A DNA stretch of 64,000 nucleotides from Flectonema sp. DT1601 (lineage: Eukaryota; Euglenozoa; Diplonemea; Diplonemida; Diplonemidae). The notes beneath the pieces were generated by a model, which saw nothing but the letters and a program-made list of their open reading frames with translations, was not told the DNA's origin and ran no database searches. Positions 24,128 through 35,881 of the stretch are shown here, piece by piece (the stretch's first letter is position 1; each line of letters starts with the position of its first letter). Made by a program: the position numbers and the translations under genes. The stretch is taken from NCBI GenBank assembly GCA_964019425.1, contig OZ025818.1, forward strand, positions 372,001 to 436,000. Reading direction: 5' to 3'.

Positions 24128-25072
24128 TTACTTCTTACCGGCCTTCTTTGCCTTCTGCTTTCTGGCAGCAAGCTCAGCAGCGGCGGCAGCCTTGGCCTTG
24201 CTCTTCTCAGCTGGCTTCTCAGACTTCTTCTTCTGAAGGGCCTCGTACTCCATACCGCACACTCCACGGGTGTTGAGCTTCTTGCTACGGCGGGCACGAC
24301 GTCTCTGCATCTCCTCTTGGGTACCCTGTAGTTTTTTTTATTTGGCTACTTGTCAACAAAGGTTTTATTCACAACAACAATATCATTATCACAGAATACT
24401 TAAGCAGAAAGAAATCATCAGATGGTGGTGCATGTAAAATATCTGCAAACATGATGAATCATGTAAGAATGGAGTGATTTGTGTGTGAGTTTGTGTCATC
24501 ATTTACGTAAGAATGTGTGAGAAGTGCAGAATAAAGACAAAATACGAATTTGGTTTGTTTTGAAGAAGAGATGTAAGTAAAAGTCAGTTCCCACTGTGTG
24601 GGTTCCAAGTATTTTCCGCAGTTTCAGTGAATCGGTTGTCCCAACCTACAAAGATGAACGATTAGTTTATCATCATTCAGGTGATTGATTGAAGTAATAG
24701 AGAAAAACAGAAAGAAATCATCAGATGGTGGTGCATGTAAAATATCTGCATACATGATGAATCATGTAAGAATGGAGTGATTTGTGTGTGAGTTTGTGTC
24801 ATCATTTACGAGTTGCAGAGGAAAAGCAAAATACGATAAGCTGCTGTGACAGTATTTCATAATAACTGAAGTCATACCTTCTTCATGGTTCTACGGTAAG
24901 AGACAGTCCAGCTGAACTTACGTGGGTTTCTCTTTCTCAAAAAGTGGCTGATAGCCTTGGCAGTGACGAATGGAAGTACCGGCTTGGTGGAGACAACCAT
25001 CGATGGTACGTAACGGATTCCGTGACCCGGATGGATTGGAAGTCCTGAGAATGCGCAAATGTCCTTCTTCAT
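24128..25072 (-). CDS. RPL24: 60S ribosomal protein eL24, copy 1 (downstream)
   Basis: Two exons (24878-25072, 24128-24325) give 130 aa. The first exon carries the conserved eL24 domain (CAFSGLPIHPGHGIRYVPSM, then FLRKRNPRKFSWTVSYRR). The second is a Lys/Ala-rich tail ending KKAGKK. The 552-bp intron is much longer than the 112-bp intron of copy 2 because it holds two copies of a 103-bp repeat. Exons are essentially identical to copy 2, with one base difference noticed near 24275. A CCGCAG acceptor just upstream of the ATG fits trans-splicing. Confidence 0.95.
24405..24507 (-). ncRNA. Intronic repeat copy A, candidate snoRNA
   Basis: 103-bp unit inside the eL24 copy 1 intron, matching copy B (24708-24810) except for one base. 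On the host strand it has ATGATGA near its 5' end (C-box-like) and CTGA near its 3' end (D-box-like), about 95 nt apart, plus an internal hairpin ACATGATTCATCATGT. Ribosomal protein introns often host box C/D snoRNAs. The terminal stem is weak and no target was checked. It may be only a duplicated intron segment. Confidence 0.3.
24708..24810 (-). ncRNA. Intronic repeat copy B, candidate snoRNA
   Basis: Second copy of the 103-bp unit, 303 bp from copy A in the same intron. It shares the C-box-like and D-box-like ends and the internal hairpin. Flanking sequence differs between the copies, so conservation stops at the unit boundaries, as expected for a functional or recently copied cassette. Confidence 0.3.
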
Positions 25073-25323
25073 TTTGTGTGCTTGTTAACTACCCTGCGGA
25101 GTGAAAGATTGCTAAGAGATTTCAACACAAAATAATAACACAGTTCCGCACTCCCCCCGACTCATCTTCGTTAGCTGTAGAGACAATATGATTCCACGAG
25201 TGCCTCTCCTACTGGTTAACAAGTGTGCTCAAGGAGGGAGCAGAGAAGCAACAAAACTACTACCTGCATCACTTCTCTTTTTTTTTTTTTTTTTGATTAC
25301 TGTTGAAGTGGAAGACGATCTAC

Positions 25324-25828
25324 TTACTTCTTACCGGCCTTCTTTGCCTTCTGCTTTCTGGCAGCAAGCTCAGCAGCGGCGGCAGCCTTGGCCTTGCTCT
25401 TCTCAGCTGGCTTCTCAGACTTCTTCTTCTGAAGGGCCTCGTACTCCATACCGCACACTCCACGGGTGTTAAGCTTCTTGCTACGGCGGGCACGACGTCT
25501 CTGCATCTCCTCTTGGGTACCCTGTGGTTTGGTTTGTTATCAATTAAACGATTTCTTTATCCTCATGAAGACAGTAGTAATAAGTTACTGTGATAAAGTG
25601 ATAGTAACAATGAAGTAATAACTGAAGTCATACCTTCTTCATGGTTCTACGGTAAGAGACAGTCCAGCTGAACTTACGTGGGTTTCTCTTTCTCAAAAAG
25701 TGGCTGATAGCCTTGGCAGTGACGAATGGAAGTACCGGCTTGGTGGAGACAACCATCGATGGTACGTAACGGATTCCGTGACCCGGATGGATTGGAAGTC
25801 CTGAGAATGCGCAAATGTCCTTCTTCAT
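25324..25828 (-). CDS. RPL24: 60S ribosomal protein eL24, copy 2 (upstream)
   Basis: Two exons (25634-25828, 25324-25521) give 130 aa, identical to copy 1. The intron is 112 bp and lacks the 103-bp repeats. The intron borders are similar to copy 1 (GTATGACTTCAGTTATT start) while the interior differs. A CTACAG acceptor lies about 20 bases upstream of the ATG. Together with copy 1 this is a tandem head-to-tail pair separated by about 250 bp. Confidence 0.95.
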
Positions 25829-26130
25829 TTTATAAGTTGATCAAAAACTGTAGAAAGATATGTTTATAATATTCAACGATTCCTACACATGGCACTAACA
25901 AATTCAATCTACGATACAGACAATATACTAATCTATCTTAGGCAGCAAGGGTTGGAAGGGTCACAGGGTAAGTCTAACATTTTGAGAGCTGTCGGCTCAA
26001 AACACGCTGCTGGTACAACGGATACCAGGTTGGGGGAAAATAAATTTTTTTTCAAAAAAAAAGATACCCCCCGGTGAATCTTTCTTTTATATTAAAAAAG
26101 AGTGAAGAAAAAATAAAATAACCCACGACC
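25829..26130. other. Intergenic
   Basis: 302 bp, AT-rich. Leader of eL24 copy 2 plus the 3' region of the calpain-like gene. Nothing else seen. Confidence 0.4.
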
Positions 26131-28437
26131 TCAACTGGGTAGCGCTCCCTGTCTTTCAACGAGAACGAAAGCAGACTGGGCGAATACGCGAAGTGCGAAA
26201 TCCGCCATTGGAGTTGACGCATTTGGTATAACAAAATAAGTACCAGCGGATAACTGAGCGAGTGCCCACTGTGGAACAGGTTGATTCATATGGGGCTGGA
26301 TATCTTTAGGTAAAGGTGTGGGTTGTAAAACGATCCTATCAAGTTGTCTTTCTGGTACAACTTTATAACCAAGAATAGTATCAATAGAAGTTTGTCCTCC
26401 AGGTTGCTGTAATCGACCTGTTAAGAAGTCTGCATGGTTGTGACGAGTTGGCTTTTCAAGACGAGCATCTCGGTGTTGAATTGAAATAAAAACCTTACAA
26501 GTTTGAGTCACTTGCATTTGATACCAGGGAGGTGTCTCTCTCGGAACAATAGAACCAGTTAAAGACAGTTCATTCCAGCCTGTGAACATTTTAACTGCAG
26601 AGAAGTACTCGAAGTTGTTTAAGTAGTCAACGAACTCAATCCAGTAGCTGCCATCGACGTCAGTTTTTGGACAAAGAGCAGCAGCTAAACGAGGAGCAGA
26701 CGACCACTCAGCAGAATCAGGAGACCATGGACCTGTCCATGTAGAGTCATTGTAAGGTGTGTGAAGTCGAAGAAGGCGAATTTGCCTACGACCAGAAGCA
26801 TGAGGTCCATCAACAGACTGGTGAGGAATCTCAGCCGTAGCTGTCTCAAGGATGCGATGAATTCCGCATCTTGACAGTCCGTTGCCATCACTTGCGACGA
26901 CAGCTACTAATTCTGATCCAACTGACGTCAATAAATCATCGAGGAGATCCCAAATAGAATCACAAAACACTTCCAACGCTGCAGCTCTTTGAACACCCGT
27001 CGCATCTCCATGCCATGGCGGCCTAAATTTCTCCGATCTTGGATGCGGCATTGACGGAATCAAAGCCGCCCCTCCACTCATATCACAAAGAGCTTCAGCC
27101 ACACATCCATATGGCTGTTGTAGACCAGGACTGAGCTTTTTATTTAGAACAGCTGTCGCAGCAAGTCCACTGTAGCCGCCGTATAGTTTCGCAATCGCCT
27201 TTATTATTAAAGGCAAGTATAATCCTCCATTATTACCCAACAGTGTGGGTATTAAAGGTTTACCAAAAGTATCACAAGGAATTCGGTCATCAACAACAAC
27301 ATATCTCCACTTAGCGTCAATAAAGAATTGTACTACGTAGCAACCACAACTGCTGGTGTGGGTCGGATGGATCATAAACTTAGCACCTCCCATGTTCTTT
27401 ATAAACCTGGCATCGCGTTCTTTTTGTGCTTCTCGTCCTTGGGCTGAGAATTCCTGAATAACAATAGCCAGACATGTTAGCAACCAGTGGGCTAGGTCAG
27501 TAGGACCCCAAGAAATATCCTCATACGCAGGAGCCATACCTTTTGTCGTTCCGAATAAGTCAGAATAAGGAGTCAGTTCTGAGAGTCGTTTGAAGTCTAC
27601 ATGACCACCTCTTCCAAGTGCTGCAGCAAGGATAGGATCAATAGAATCTGTATCAAAGTCATAATCACGGAATACACTGTTAGTTGATTCACATAACTCT
27701 GTTAACGAATCAATCGGGTTGATTGAAAAGAAATTACGACCTCCAACTGATCCGCTCTCGTTCGGAACGAATTCAGGACGACTCGCAAAGAAATCATCAA
27801 AAATAGGTCTCGGCAAGTTGCCACCAGTCACTACCTTACTCTGTGAACCACCTGTGGTAGTCAAATTAGTATTCGAGGGAAGCATACTCGGTACAGTTGT
27901 TCCTTTACGTCCTCTACTGAAAGGAGATCTCGGAGGTGATCTGTCTCTCATTGGACTGATGGTTCTGTGTTCTTCAATAATACCATTACCACCATTGTTA
28001 ATATTATAAAGACCTTCTCCTTGTTTTCTAGCTTCTTCCATGTCATTACTTGCCGCTCTTACTTCAGCTGTGAGTTCAGCTACACGAGCCTCAAGCATCT
28101 GTTTGGATTTTATATTTCATAAAAAAACCACTCATGACTATACGTTGGAGTAGTGTAGCTAACATACCTGACGATCTTCATGAAGCTGAGCGATGTCAAC
28201 AAGATCTTCAGACTGTGGATGTACTAATGTTGTTGGTCTCACTGGTGAGGGAGGAAGCTCACCCGACAAGGAATGAATATGTTGTTGTGGATGAAGCTGT
28301 TTGGATGATGGATTACTAACCAGAGTTCCTAAATAAATTATATCCAACGATATAACAAAACAAACCTGAATAGGAGGTTGCTGCTGAGGAGTAGCGCCCC
28401 ACTTCTCGCGCACGTGTCGGTTAACGGATTGGCGAAG
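26131..28437 (-). CDS. Calpain-like protein with all three catalytic positions substituted
   Basis: At least three exons: 28366-28437, 28168-28296, 26131-28098 (about 722 aa). The exon at 28437 starts after an A-rich CGCAG and has no ATG, so a first exon is unresolved. A short helix (MLEARVAELTAEVRAAS) and a disordered linker precede a C2-family cysteine-protease domain. It keeps landmarks such as KWRYVVVDDRIPCD and a C-terminal beta-sandwich with AGTYFVIPNASTP...FALRVFAQ. The catalytic Cys site, normally GDCW, reads LAHW. The His site (GHAY) reads CGIH. The Asn site (NPW) reads HTPYN. It is therefore predicted inactive. Catalytically dead calpain-like proteins are common in kinetoplastids, often associated with membrane or cytoskeleton. 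Confidence 0.85.
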
Positions 28438-28913
28438 CTGCGTTTTTTTTTTTTTTTTTTTTTTTGTTTATTTTCCTACCAACCCTTTATGCTCACGGAG
28501 ATTATGACATATTTCTCTCTCGGTTGGACAACAATAAAAAACAAAACCAAAAACCCATTCTCCCTAAAATATTTTCCCCTCCCTTTATTTTTTTTTTTTG
28601 AAAAAAAAAAACTTTTTTGTTAATTTTTACAACAACAACAACAACAACACAAACAGAAACCCCAAAGCCAATACACCAAGTATGCTAAATTCAGAAGGGG
28701 GGGGAAGATAGAAAATAATAAACAACTAATATACTAAACACAAACTAATGAAAGCGTAATGTCAATATTGAGCTACCGCTCGGGAATCGATAAACTGAAT
28801 GTACTAAATAAGATTACAGTAATCTCATAACATGGTGGTATCCATCATGTAACACTATACACTTACTTTGTTACTGACGATGATAAAACTAAACGTAAAA
28901 CTAATTAGTGAGG
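28438..28913. other. Spacer, may hide the first exon of the calpain-like gene
   Basis: T-rich on the plus strand. Starts with a T22 run (A run before the CGCAG acceptor), then (ACA)n near 28630-28650 and G8 near 28697. No ATG-initiated exon with a convincing donor could be identified on the minus strand; ATGs near 28510 and 28560 are followed by early stops. Confidence 0.4.
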
Positions 28914-29669
28914 CTATTCTTTTGCCTCTTCTTCTTCCTCTTCGTCTTCGTCAGGTTCTTCAGTTTTTAACCGTTTGTCGACGGGTGGTAAGGTGAATAC
29001 TTTCCTCTTTATGTCTTCACTGACATACATAGTTACGACTGGATCTTTGTAGTATCCAATGCCGAATTCTCCAGTTCCGAAATACCATCCCTGTCTGCTT
29101 CCAACCCATTTATCTGAGTAAGCGTATTCAGAGTCTCTGCGAGCCTTTAGAAGTTCATCTTCTTGTTTCATATGTTTAATTCTTGATTCGGATTTCGCCT
29201 TCTCATCGGCTGTGATGATGATAGATGCCATCCTTTCTACTAGTTGTTCAAGTTCTTCAGGTTCAAGCTGTTGTTTTTTATTATTCATTTTTATGTTATC
29301 TACGACAACATTATTTCTGATAGTATCAGTCTAAGGTAATAACATACTGTAAGTTGTTCAGTTCCAGTCTCATCGTGTTTCCTGGTAGTAGTGTTCTTCA
29401 CTTCATCAGTACAGAGTGATAGTTTTGTAGGTCTGTCTAATAAAGCTTTCATGGCTGATTTTAATTCCCACACTTCGCTGAATAAATCTGTTTTTCCAAA
29501 AATGTACAATCCAAGTCTGGATCTTGAGAGAGCAACTACTAATCGACGAGTGTCCCAAATATGACCAGCTCGCTCTGTTCTTACAAGGGAAAGAAGAACA
29601 AAATCATTTTGCTGTCCCTGATACTTATCTACTGTTGTTACTTTTGGGTGGTTACCATAGTACGAGTCT

Positions 29670-29700
<31 letters not shown>

Positions 29701-32700
29701 CCTCGACAAGTAGAAACAAATCGATCACCACATACATTGTGGACACATTCTATCCAACACATCACGAATTAAGTGTCGCTGTCCGTTGTAGGTCGTCAAG
29801 ATTGTAATGCGATCTGTGTTGAGTTATTAGAATAGTAAATTATAGTCACCTGATCTAAATATAATAAAAGAAAACAACAAACCTGAAGAATAACCAATCA
29901 ATCTCATGTACATGTAGATTCTTACGAGTGTTTCTGCTTCTTTTAAATTTTGAAAGAAGTGAGGTTGGGGTTCGTTTTCTTGACCCTCAACATGAACGAA
30001 TTGATAAGTGTATGTAAATCCAGGATTGGCTAATTGAAATTCAGGGTTAGTCTTAACGTGAGGAAGGTCAGTTAGATTTGAATAACGCCAACGAAAGAGA
30101 TCACAAAGTTCAGATCTCATTCTCCCTTGCGATGTTAAGCCAACAGATGGAACACCAAGTCGTATGAATCTCGAAAACATCGATTGATCTAAATGACAGT
30201 ACTTTTGAAAAGTTGGATTTTGAACAATTGGAGGCAGTTGATTGTGATCTCCTATCAAAACAATTCTTTTTAACTTTCTCGTATTTCCGACTTCATCAGA
30301 GGAATCTTGCAACATCATTGGAATCAGCATTTCTATGTCAAGAATTTGAGCACTTTCCTCCATAATGATATTGTCGTATTTAAACCCAAGCCTTAAGAAA
30401 TCACTTCTCTTTAACGCTGCATGCGTGCAAGTCATTGCGACAACTCTTGCTTGTTTAGTTAAGAGATAGTTGCCTCGTTCTGCTGGTGTTCGGAATAATT
30501 CAAAAGCACGACAGTCATTAATTTCTGAAAAAGTTGATGTAATATGATCCCAACATGAAGTTGATACTTCCTTCAATTCATCAATCGTAGCGACTTCTTT
30601 AAAAATCGGAACAATCGTATCATCAAAGAAAGATTTGAATGGAAATTTTTGTTTTATCAATTCGACGTCAGCATTTGATGAGTTTTTTAAAGTATTCTGA
30701 AACAACTCCCATTTCGGAACTACGTGTTGCTTGTTAAGATGCAATGCTGCTTCGCATGTATATGCGAATCCAGTATCTACATTGATTGATCTGCATAGCT
30801 TTGCTACCAAGTCTAGTAATTCTACCCGACGCTGTAGAATGTACTCCACTCTGCCTGCTCTACTAAAATCAAAATCTGTTTCTAAGTGTTTCACACCAGA
30901 TCCAAGTCGTAAAAGGTGTCTTGGATCAATATTCATGTCCGTAGTCTTTAAAAAGATGTCATTCAAGGCAGCATTGCTGTGAGTGATAACGAGGGTCTTT
31001 TCACCTGAATATTTGTGATATAAATTGTTTATTATTTGAACAGCTACATCTGTTTTTCCAGTTCCGGGAGGACCAACAACAAGACTGAGACCGGAATGGT
31101 TTGCAATTTTGATTGCCTCTGATTGGGAATCAGAAAATGCGACTTTTGGAGGTTTTATTTGATCTTTTTTATATAATTGAATTGATTTTGATTCTGGTTG
31201 AGCATACACCTCATCTAGATCATCGTCATTGCCAGACTCATCATCTGAGTCTTCTAAAGAGGTGTAATGAGCACTATCTGCTGAACCGTATCCAAGAAGA
31301 ACATCATTCATCCACTCCGGTACGTGGGGTTTATTTAAACAGTCTCTGATGGTTTCAAGAACAGCTTTGAAATTACTCGCTTCAGGTCTCCTTCGAAGTA
31401 TGAATGAGAACGATCCAACAGTTGAGTAGATATCACTAGTCTCTGGAGTTAGGACATCTTTCTGATAAATGACTGGATCAAATCGAACTCTAGCACGTCT
31501 TGATGTTCCGATCAGTTGAATTTCTGAATCAAATCCGTTTGAGATATTTCCATCATTGTCACGAATATCAATTACTTCACATCCTCTGACGTAAGTAATT
31601 CCGTATTGAGCCTTCACATCATCAGAGTCGGGTTTTCGTGCTGTCAATCCAACGAGAATGAATATATCATGTTGACCTGTTCCCTCCCATTCCCTTTTAA
31701 CATTATCATGATGAATATTTCTGAGGTCGTAGTGGATCTCTGCTCTAACTTCTGATGGTCGAGTAAAACCAATTTCAGGAGGCGCGACTTTTATAATTTC
31801 CATTCCTAACATTGGAAGTGCTCTTCTGTATTGACGCATAAACGTGACATTGTTAGTCTCTGGGTCAAACACGGGATTCATTTTACGAATCGAGTCTTCC
31901 ACATCAAGTTTGATTGAATAAGACGCTTCGTATTGTAACAACATAAAACTTCTTAATAAGTAATCCTGTATACTTAAGTATTGCATTCCCTGTTTAGGTA
32001 GTGCTAATGGAGTACGTCCAGTGTATTTGTCAGGTGGAATGATTGAAGGATTCCACAGAACGTTCTCGTCAGGATATAACCCAACGCTGTTAATTTCAGA
32101 ATGATCAGTAACATGTCTGACATGTCTTTCAGACAATAAAAGGATCATAAATTGACGAGCGTTGTCTGTGTTCTCTGCAGTAACTTCGTCACAAACACAA
32201 AGATCGTTACAGAGGTCTAATATTTCTGAGTCTGTCAAAGGTTTCAGTAAGTCAGTCAGTTTGTTTTCATCTGATAGGACATTCGCAGCAACCATCGCTA
32301 CATCAGGAACCCTATCTCTGAACCTTTTATATACAACTCTTTGAAAAGTTGTTATTTTAGCACAGTATCTTGATTCCATGTCTGCGTTCTTTAATGGAAC
32401 GCCCTGCTGGTTGTCAATCGGAAACATCATCGCTGACTGTAACAACGTCACCATGTTTCTGAATAACTTACCCGCATCATTACCGTACAGGACTGTTCTT
32501 TTACAATGGGCTAAAAGGTGTTTGTCTTCCAGGTAGGAATGAAGAAACCTCCTAGTTGGAAGCTGAGATAAGAGGTCGATAAAAAACTCAAGAAATCTAC
32601 TACACAAGACTATATAGTCTATTATTACGCTTGCTTCAATGTCGCGGGGATGTGATAACAGCGAATCAGTTTTTGCTAACGTAATTAAATAAGAAGACAA

Positions 32701-33138
32701 AATGTTTGGTATGAATGTCCTTTCATCATAAAATATCGATGGATCATCATGAATTTGTCTTTCTAATTTCGTTAGAGATCTTTTTAATTTTGGGAATAAA
32801 GTAATTTCAAGTAGCCTTCTACGAGGAGACAGACGATGAAACAATTGATAAGAAACTCTTTTTAAAAAGAAATTTCTCAAATCATCCTTCTCAAGAGAAC
32901 GATAAGCACTTCCTATAATCACCAGAACAGAACTACTAGCAGCGGGATCTAACTTAGTCAAATCTAATTTGATGAGCAGCTTTAAAAATACATCAGTTTC
33001 TTCCTTGTTTGTTAACAACTCACTCCATACGTCTATCCCGTCCAGCTCTTTTGCTAAAAGAGTTTCTAACGTTCCGCAAAAGGTTGCTTTTTCTTCTCTG
33101 CTAGCAAAGTCTCGCTGCCCAGGTGCTTGCCATGACAT
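28914..33138 (-). CDS. AQR: Aquarius/IBP160 intron-binding spliceosomal helicase
   Basis: SF1 helicase that binds introns upstream of the branch point in the spliceosome. Four exons (29883-33138, 29736-29813, 29348-29667, 28914-29267) give 1335 aa (human about 1485). The N-terminal helical-repeat region covers about residues 1-400, then the Aquarius beta-barrel region with [20 protein letters not shown] and [14 protein letters not shown]. Walker A is [17 protein letters not shown] (about 691). Motif II is [14 protein letters not shown] (about 927), and [25 protein letters not shown] and [12 protein letters not shown] follow. Helicase motifs look intact. The C-terminus carries a segment [20 protein letters not shown] that I do not recall in animal AQR. 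All junctions keep the frame. Its presence agrees with an intron-bearing genome. Confidence 0.95.
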
Positions 33139-33462
33139 GTTATTAGTTGTTTTTTTTGTTTTTAATTCGGTTAAAAGCCGGACTCTTTTTTTCTGATTAT
33201 TCCTTTTTTTTTTCTTTTTTACCCCGACAGCTGACGAAAGAAAGTTAGTAATTTAATAACTGCAGTGGATGATTATGAGATGTTTGTTTGCTTGTTTGTT
33301 GTTTTTGTTGTTGTTTTTGGCATCAAAAAAATAGCGTGTAGCGTGAGAAACTATTGCTTTATTCGCTCAGGTTTTCTCAGTTATTTTAATCCAACACCTC
33401 CGATTGAAGGTGCAAAATTTAGTTTCCCAAAAAAAAAAAAAAAAACCTCCCATATTCCCAAT

Positions 33463-34236
33463 TTACTCCCCCTGAGAAGTGGTGTATTTTTGATCATGTT
33501 TTTTTATGTTGTTAATCCACACGAGTAGTGAAAATGAGTCAAATCATTATTTAGAATAAAAAAAAAAACGTAAACTACAATAACAAAAAAAACAAACCTG
33601 CATCGAAGGTAGTAAAACAGTATTTCGAGGTCTCGGATCATTATTGATAGCTGCTGATTGAGCAGATCGAACTCGAGATGGTGAATTTTTCTGCGATGGT
33701 ACCCGACGGGGAGATTTTCTTGGTAAAGTATCAACAGAGGCAACACGCAATACGAGTGTATTATATAAAGCAGCCACGTCATCTGGTGGACACTGAATCT
33801 CAATAACCCTTTGGCTATCAGACATAACAATGATATCACCAGTGGGTGTACTCTGAACTGATATTTGTAACTTAACACCTTCAGAATCAATGAATGACAT
33901 TTGAACAACAACTCTCGAGGTCCCATCAGCTGCTTTAAATATTAATATCCTCCTCTGTTCAACATGAATCACAGCATTAATAACTTCTTGTGAACATCGC
34001 AGTCGAGGTGGTGGTTTTCCAGTGTGTCGAATACTTCTTCCTTGTCTAAGTCCTGCTTCACATCTGAATTCAACGAGTGTCATTTTTTCAACATCTCTAC
34101 CTTGTAAATACACATCAGATGATGGTAGGATTCCTCCATGATGAGATTGAGTATACAGTTTTGAGGTTCTTAGTAATTCTTGATAAGTATCATGTGGTAA
34201 GAACACACCTGGTGCCGCCCCCGACACGACCTCCAT
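33463..34236 (-). CDS. Unknown protein with a beta-rich N-terminal domain and basic tail
   Basis: The main exon 33598-34236 encodes 213 residues from ATG 34234-34236 (MEVVSGAAPGVFLPHD). It ends at a CAG|GTTTGT donor. An acceptor CTCAG at 33472 would add Gly-Glu and a stop at 33463. Without splicing, translation stops at 33547 after 16 extra residues. Residues 80-165 alternate hydrophobic and polar positions (RRILIFKAADGTSRVVVQMSF), as in a PH-like or other beta domain. The last 45 residues are Ser/Arg/Pro-rich. I do not recognise the family. An AACAACAAAAG precedes the ATG directly. Confidence 0.5.
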
Positions 34237-34477
34237 CTTTTGTTGTTACTAGTTATTCAAATTAAAAGAAATATTTTTAAAAAAAAGAAATTCAAATCAA
34301 TCAATTCATCTTTTTTTTGATAAACGAGGAGTGGGATAATTAATGTCCCAGAGTTGTTTTGTTTTGTTTTCTTTTCTTTTTTCCTCGATAAAAATGTATT
34401 TTTGTCACCAATTTTTCGTGAGCATCAACAAAAATGAGAGGCAGATTACCAATTTTTTATTAACACCAGTCAGCAGT

Positions 34478-35583
34478 TTAGGCGGTGATGTCCTTGGCGT
34501 TGGTCTGGGCGAGCCAGTTGGTGTGTTGCTGTTTGAAGTTTGTTATATTCACTACATCAACACAATGAGAACTCTAGATGTTACTTAAACTGACTGCAGG
34601 TGTAGCGACCTTGCAATTCCCCTACGGGAAGAAAGTCTCCAAAAGAAATCAAAATACAAACCTGGTATGGGTCCTTCTCGAGACGAGTCTCAGCCCAAAG
34701 GTCTGGGGTGAGGTATCCGTAGGTCTTTCCAAGAGCCTGGAAGAGGGCCTTGACGAAGTTACCCATGGTCTTGGTCTGACCAATGGAGCAGGTGAAGCAG
34801 TCACCAACTCCAGCAAGGGTGAGAAGCTGTTGTTTTGTTATTTTTTGTTTACTTCACACGCTTTATCGATGGGACAACTATCGGCTGAGGTTCACAAATC
34901 TCGACACTGCACAGTGAGAATGAACATACCTTCTTGGAAACAGGGGATCCTACAAGACCAGTTCCCTTTGGCGCTGGGATCAAACGGACACGAACAGATC
35001 CACACTTTCCGGTGACCTGTTTTGTTGTTGTTGTTGTTTCGAAATGAAAGTAATTTACATTCCGTCTGTCAAAAAACACATATAGATGACTATATCATAC
35101 CTTACATGGAACGGTGTGAGGGTCTCCAAGCTTGGTTCCCCAGTATCCTCTTCTGATTGGGATGATTGAAAGCTTGGCAAGGATGATCGCTGATCTGATG
35201 GCGGTGGCAACTTCCTTGGAGCACTTTACTCCAAGACCAAGATGTCCGTCACAGTCTCCGATGACGATGAAGGCCTTGAATCTGGTTCTCTGTCCAGCGC
35301 TGGTTTGCTTCTGAACAGGCATGATCTTCATGACCTCATCCTTCAAGGACTTCTCAGTCTTCTCATAGAAGAAGTCAACAATCTGATGCTCCTTGATTGG
35401 AAGGGAGTGAGTGTAGATGTCCTCAAGACTCTTGACACGCTTGTCCTTCACAAGACGTCCAAGCTTGGTGATCGGGTGCCACTCATCCTTCTTCTCTCCA
35501 CCAGCTCCTCTGGCTCCACGACGTCCTCTACGTCCACGTCCGAATCCTCCGGACTTTCCTGCAGGCTTTGGTGCGTCGGCCAT
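34478..35583 (-). CDS. RPS2: 40S ribosomal protein uS5 (RPS2), copy A
   Basis: Four exons (35101-35583, 34930-35016, 34662-34826, 34478-34528) give 261 aa. The N-terminus is Gly/Arg-rich ([15 protein letters not shown]), then the uS5 double-stranded-RNA-binding-like fold ([20 protein letters not shown]) and the C-terminal domain ([26 protein letters not shown]). The last exon encodes [16 protein letters not shown]. All intron phases are 0. Intron sequences are almost the same as in copy C. The leader has acceptors (AATTCAG, TCAATCAG) upstream of the ATG. Confidence 0.97.
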
Positions 35584-35881
35584 GTTGTTAAAAGGTGATG
35601 AAGTGATGCTCTGATTGACGATAAAGATAATATTAAACCTAAAAAATACAAACCTGAATTTGAATGTGTAAATAATATCACTCACAACTACCAAATGTCA
35701 AATGGTCAGGGTATTCATGACTGCTGTCAACTGTGAAATTGAAATATTAATTCAAACATCATTAACTAACTCTTTAACTATAGTCGTGGCTGATAAAAGG
35801 ATGCTAATTAGCTACAACACCCAATTTAAAGTAAAAAAAAATAAAGGGAAAAGATCTTTTTTTTTATCAATAAATGCCCAT

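Noticed and set aside
24128-25593. Plus-strand Leu-rich ORFs over eL24
   Set aside because: Antisense of the Lys/Ala-rich eL24 tail.
28159-28413. Continuous frame through 28297-28365 in the calpain-like gene
   Set aside because: Contains a GTTTGT...CCAAACAG intron of about 69 bp; splicing keeps phase 0 and gives a better protein, so the read-through is not used.
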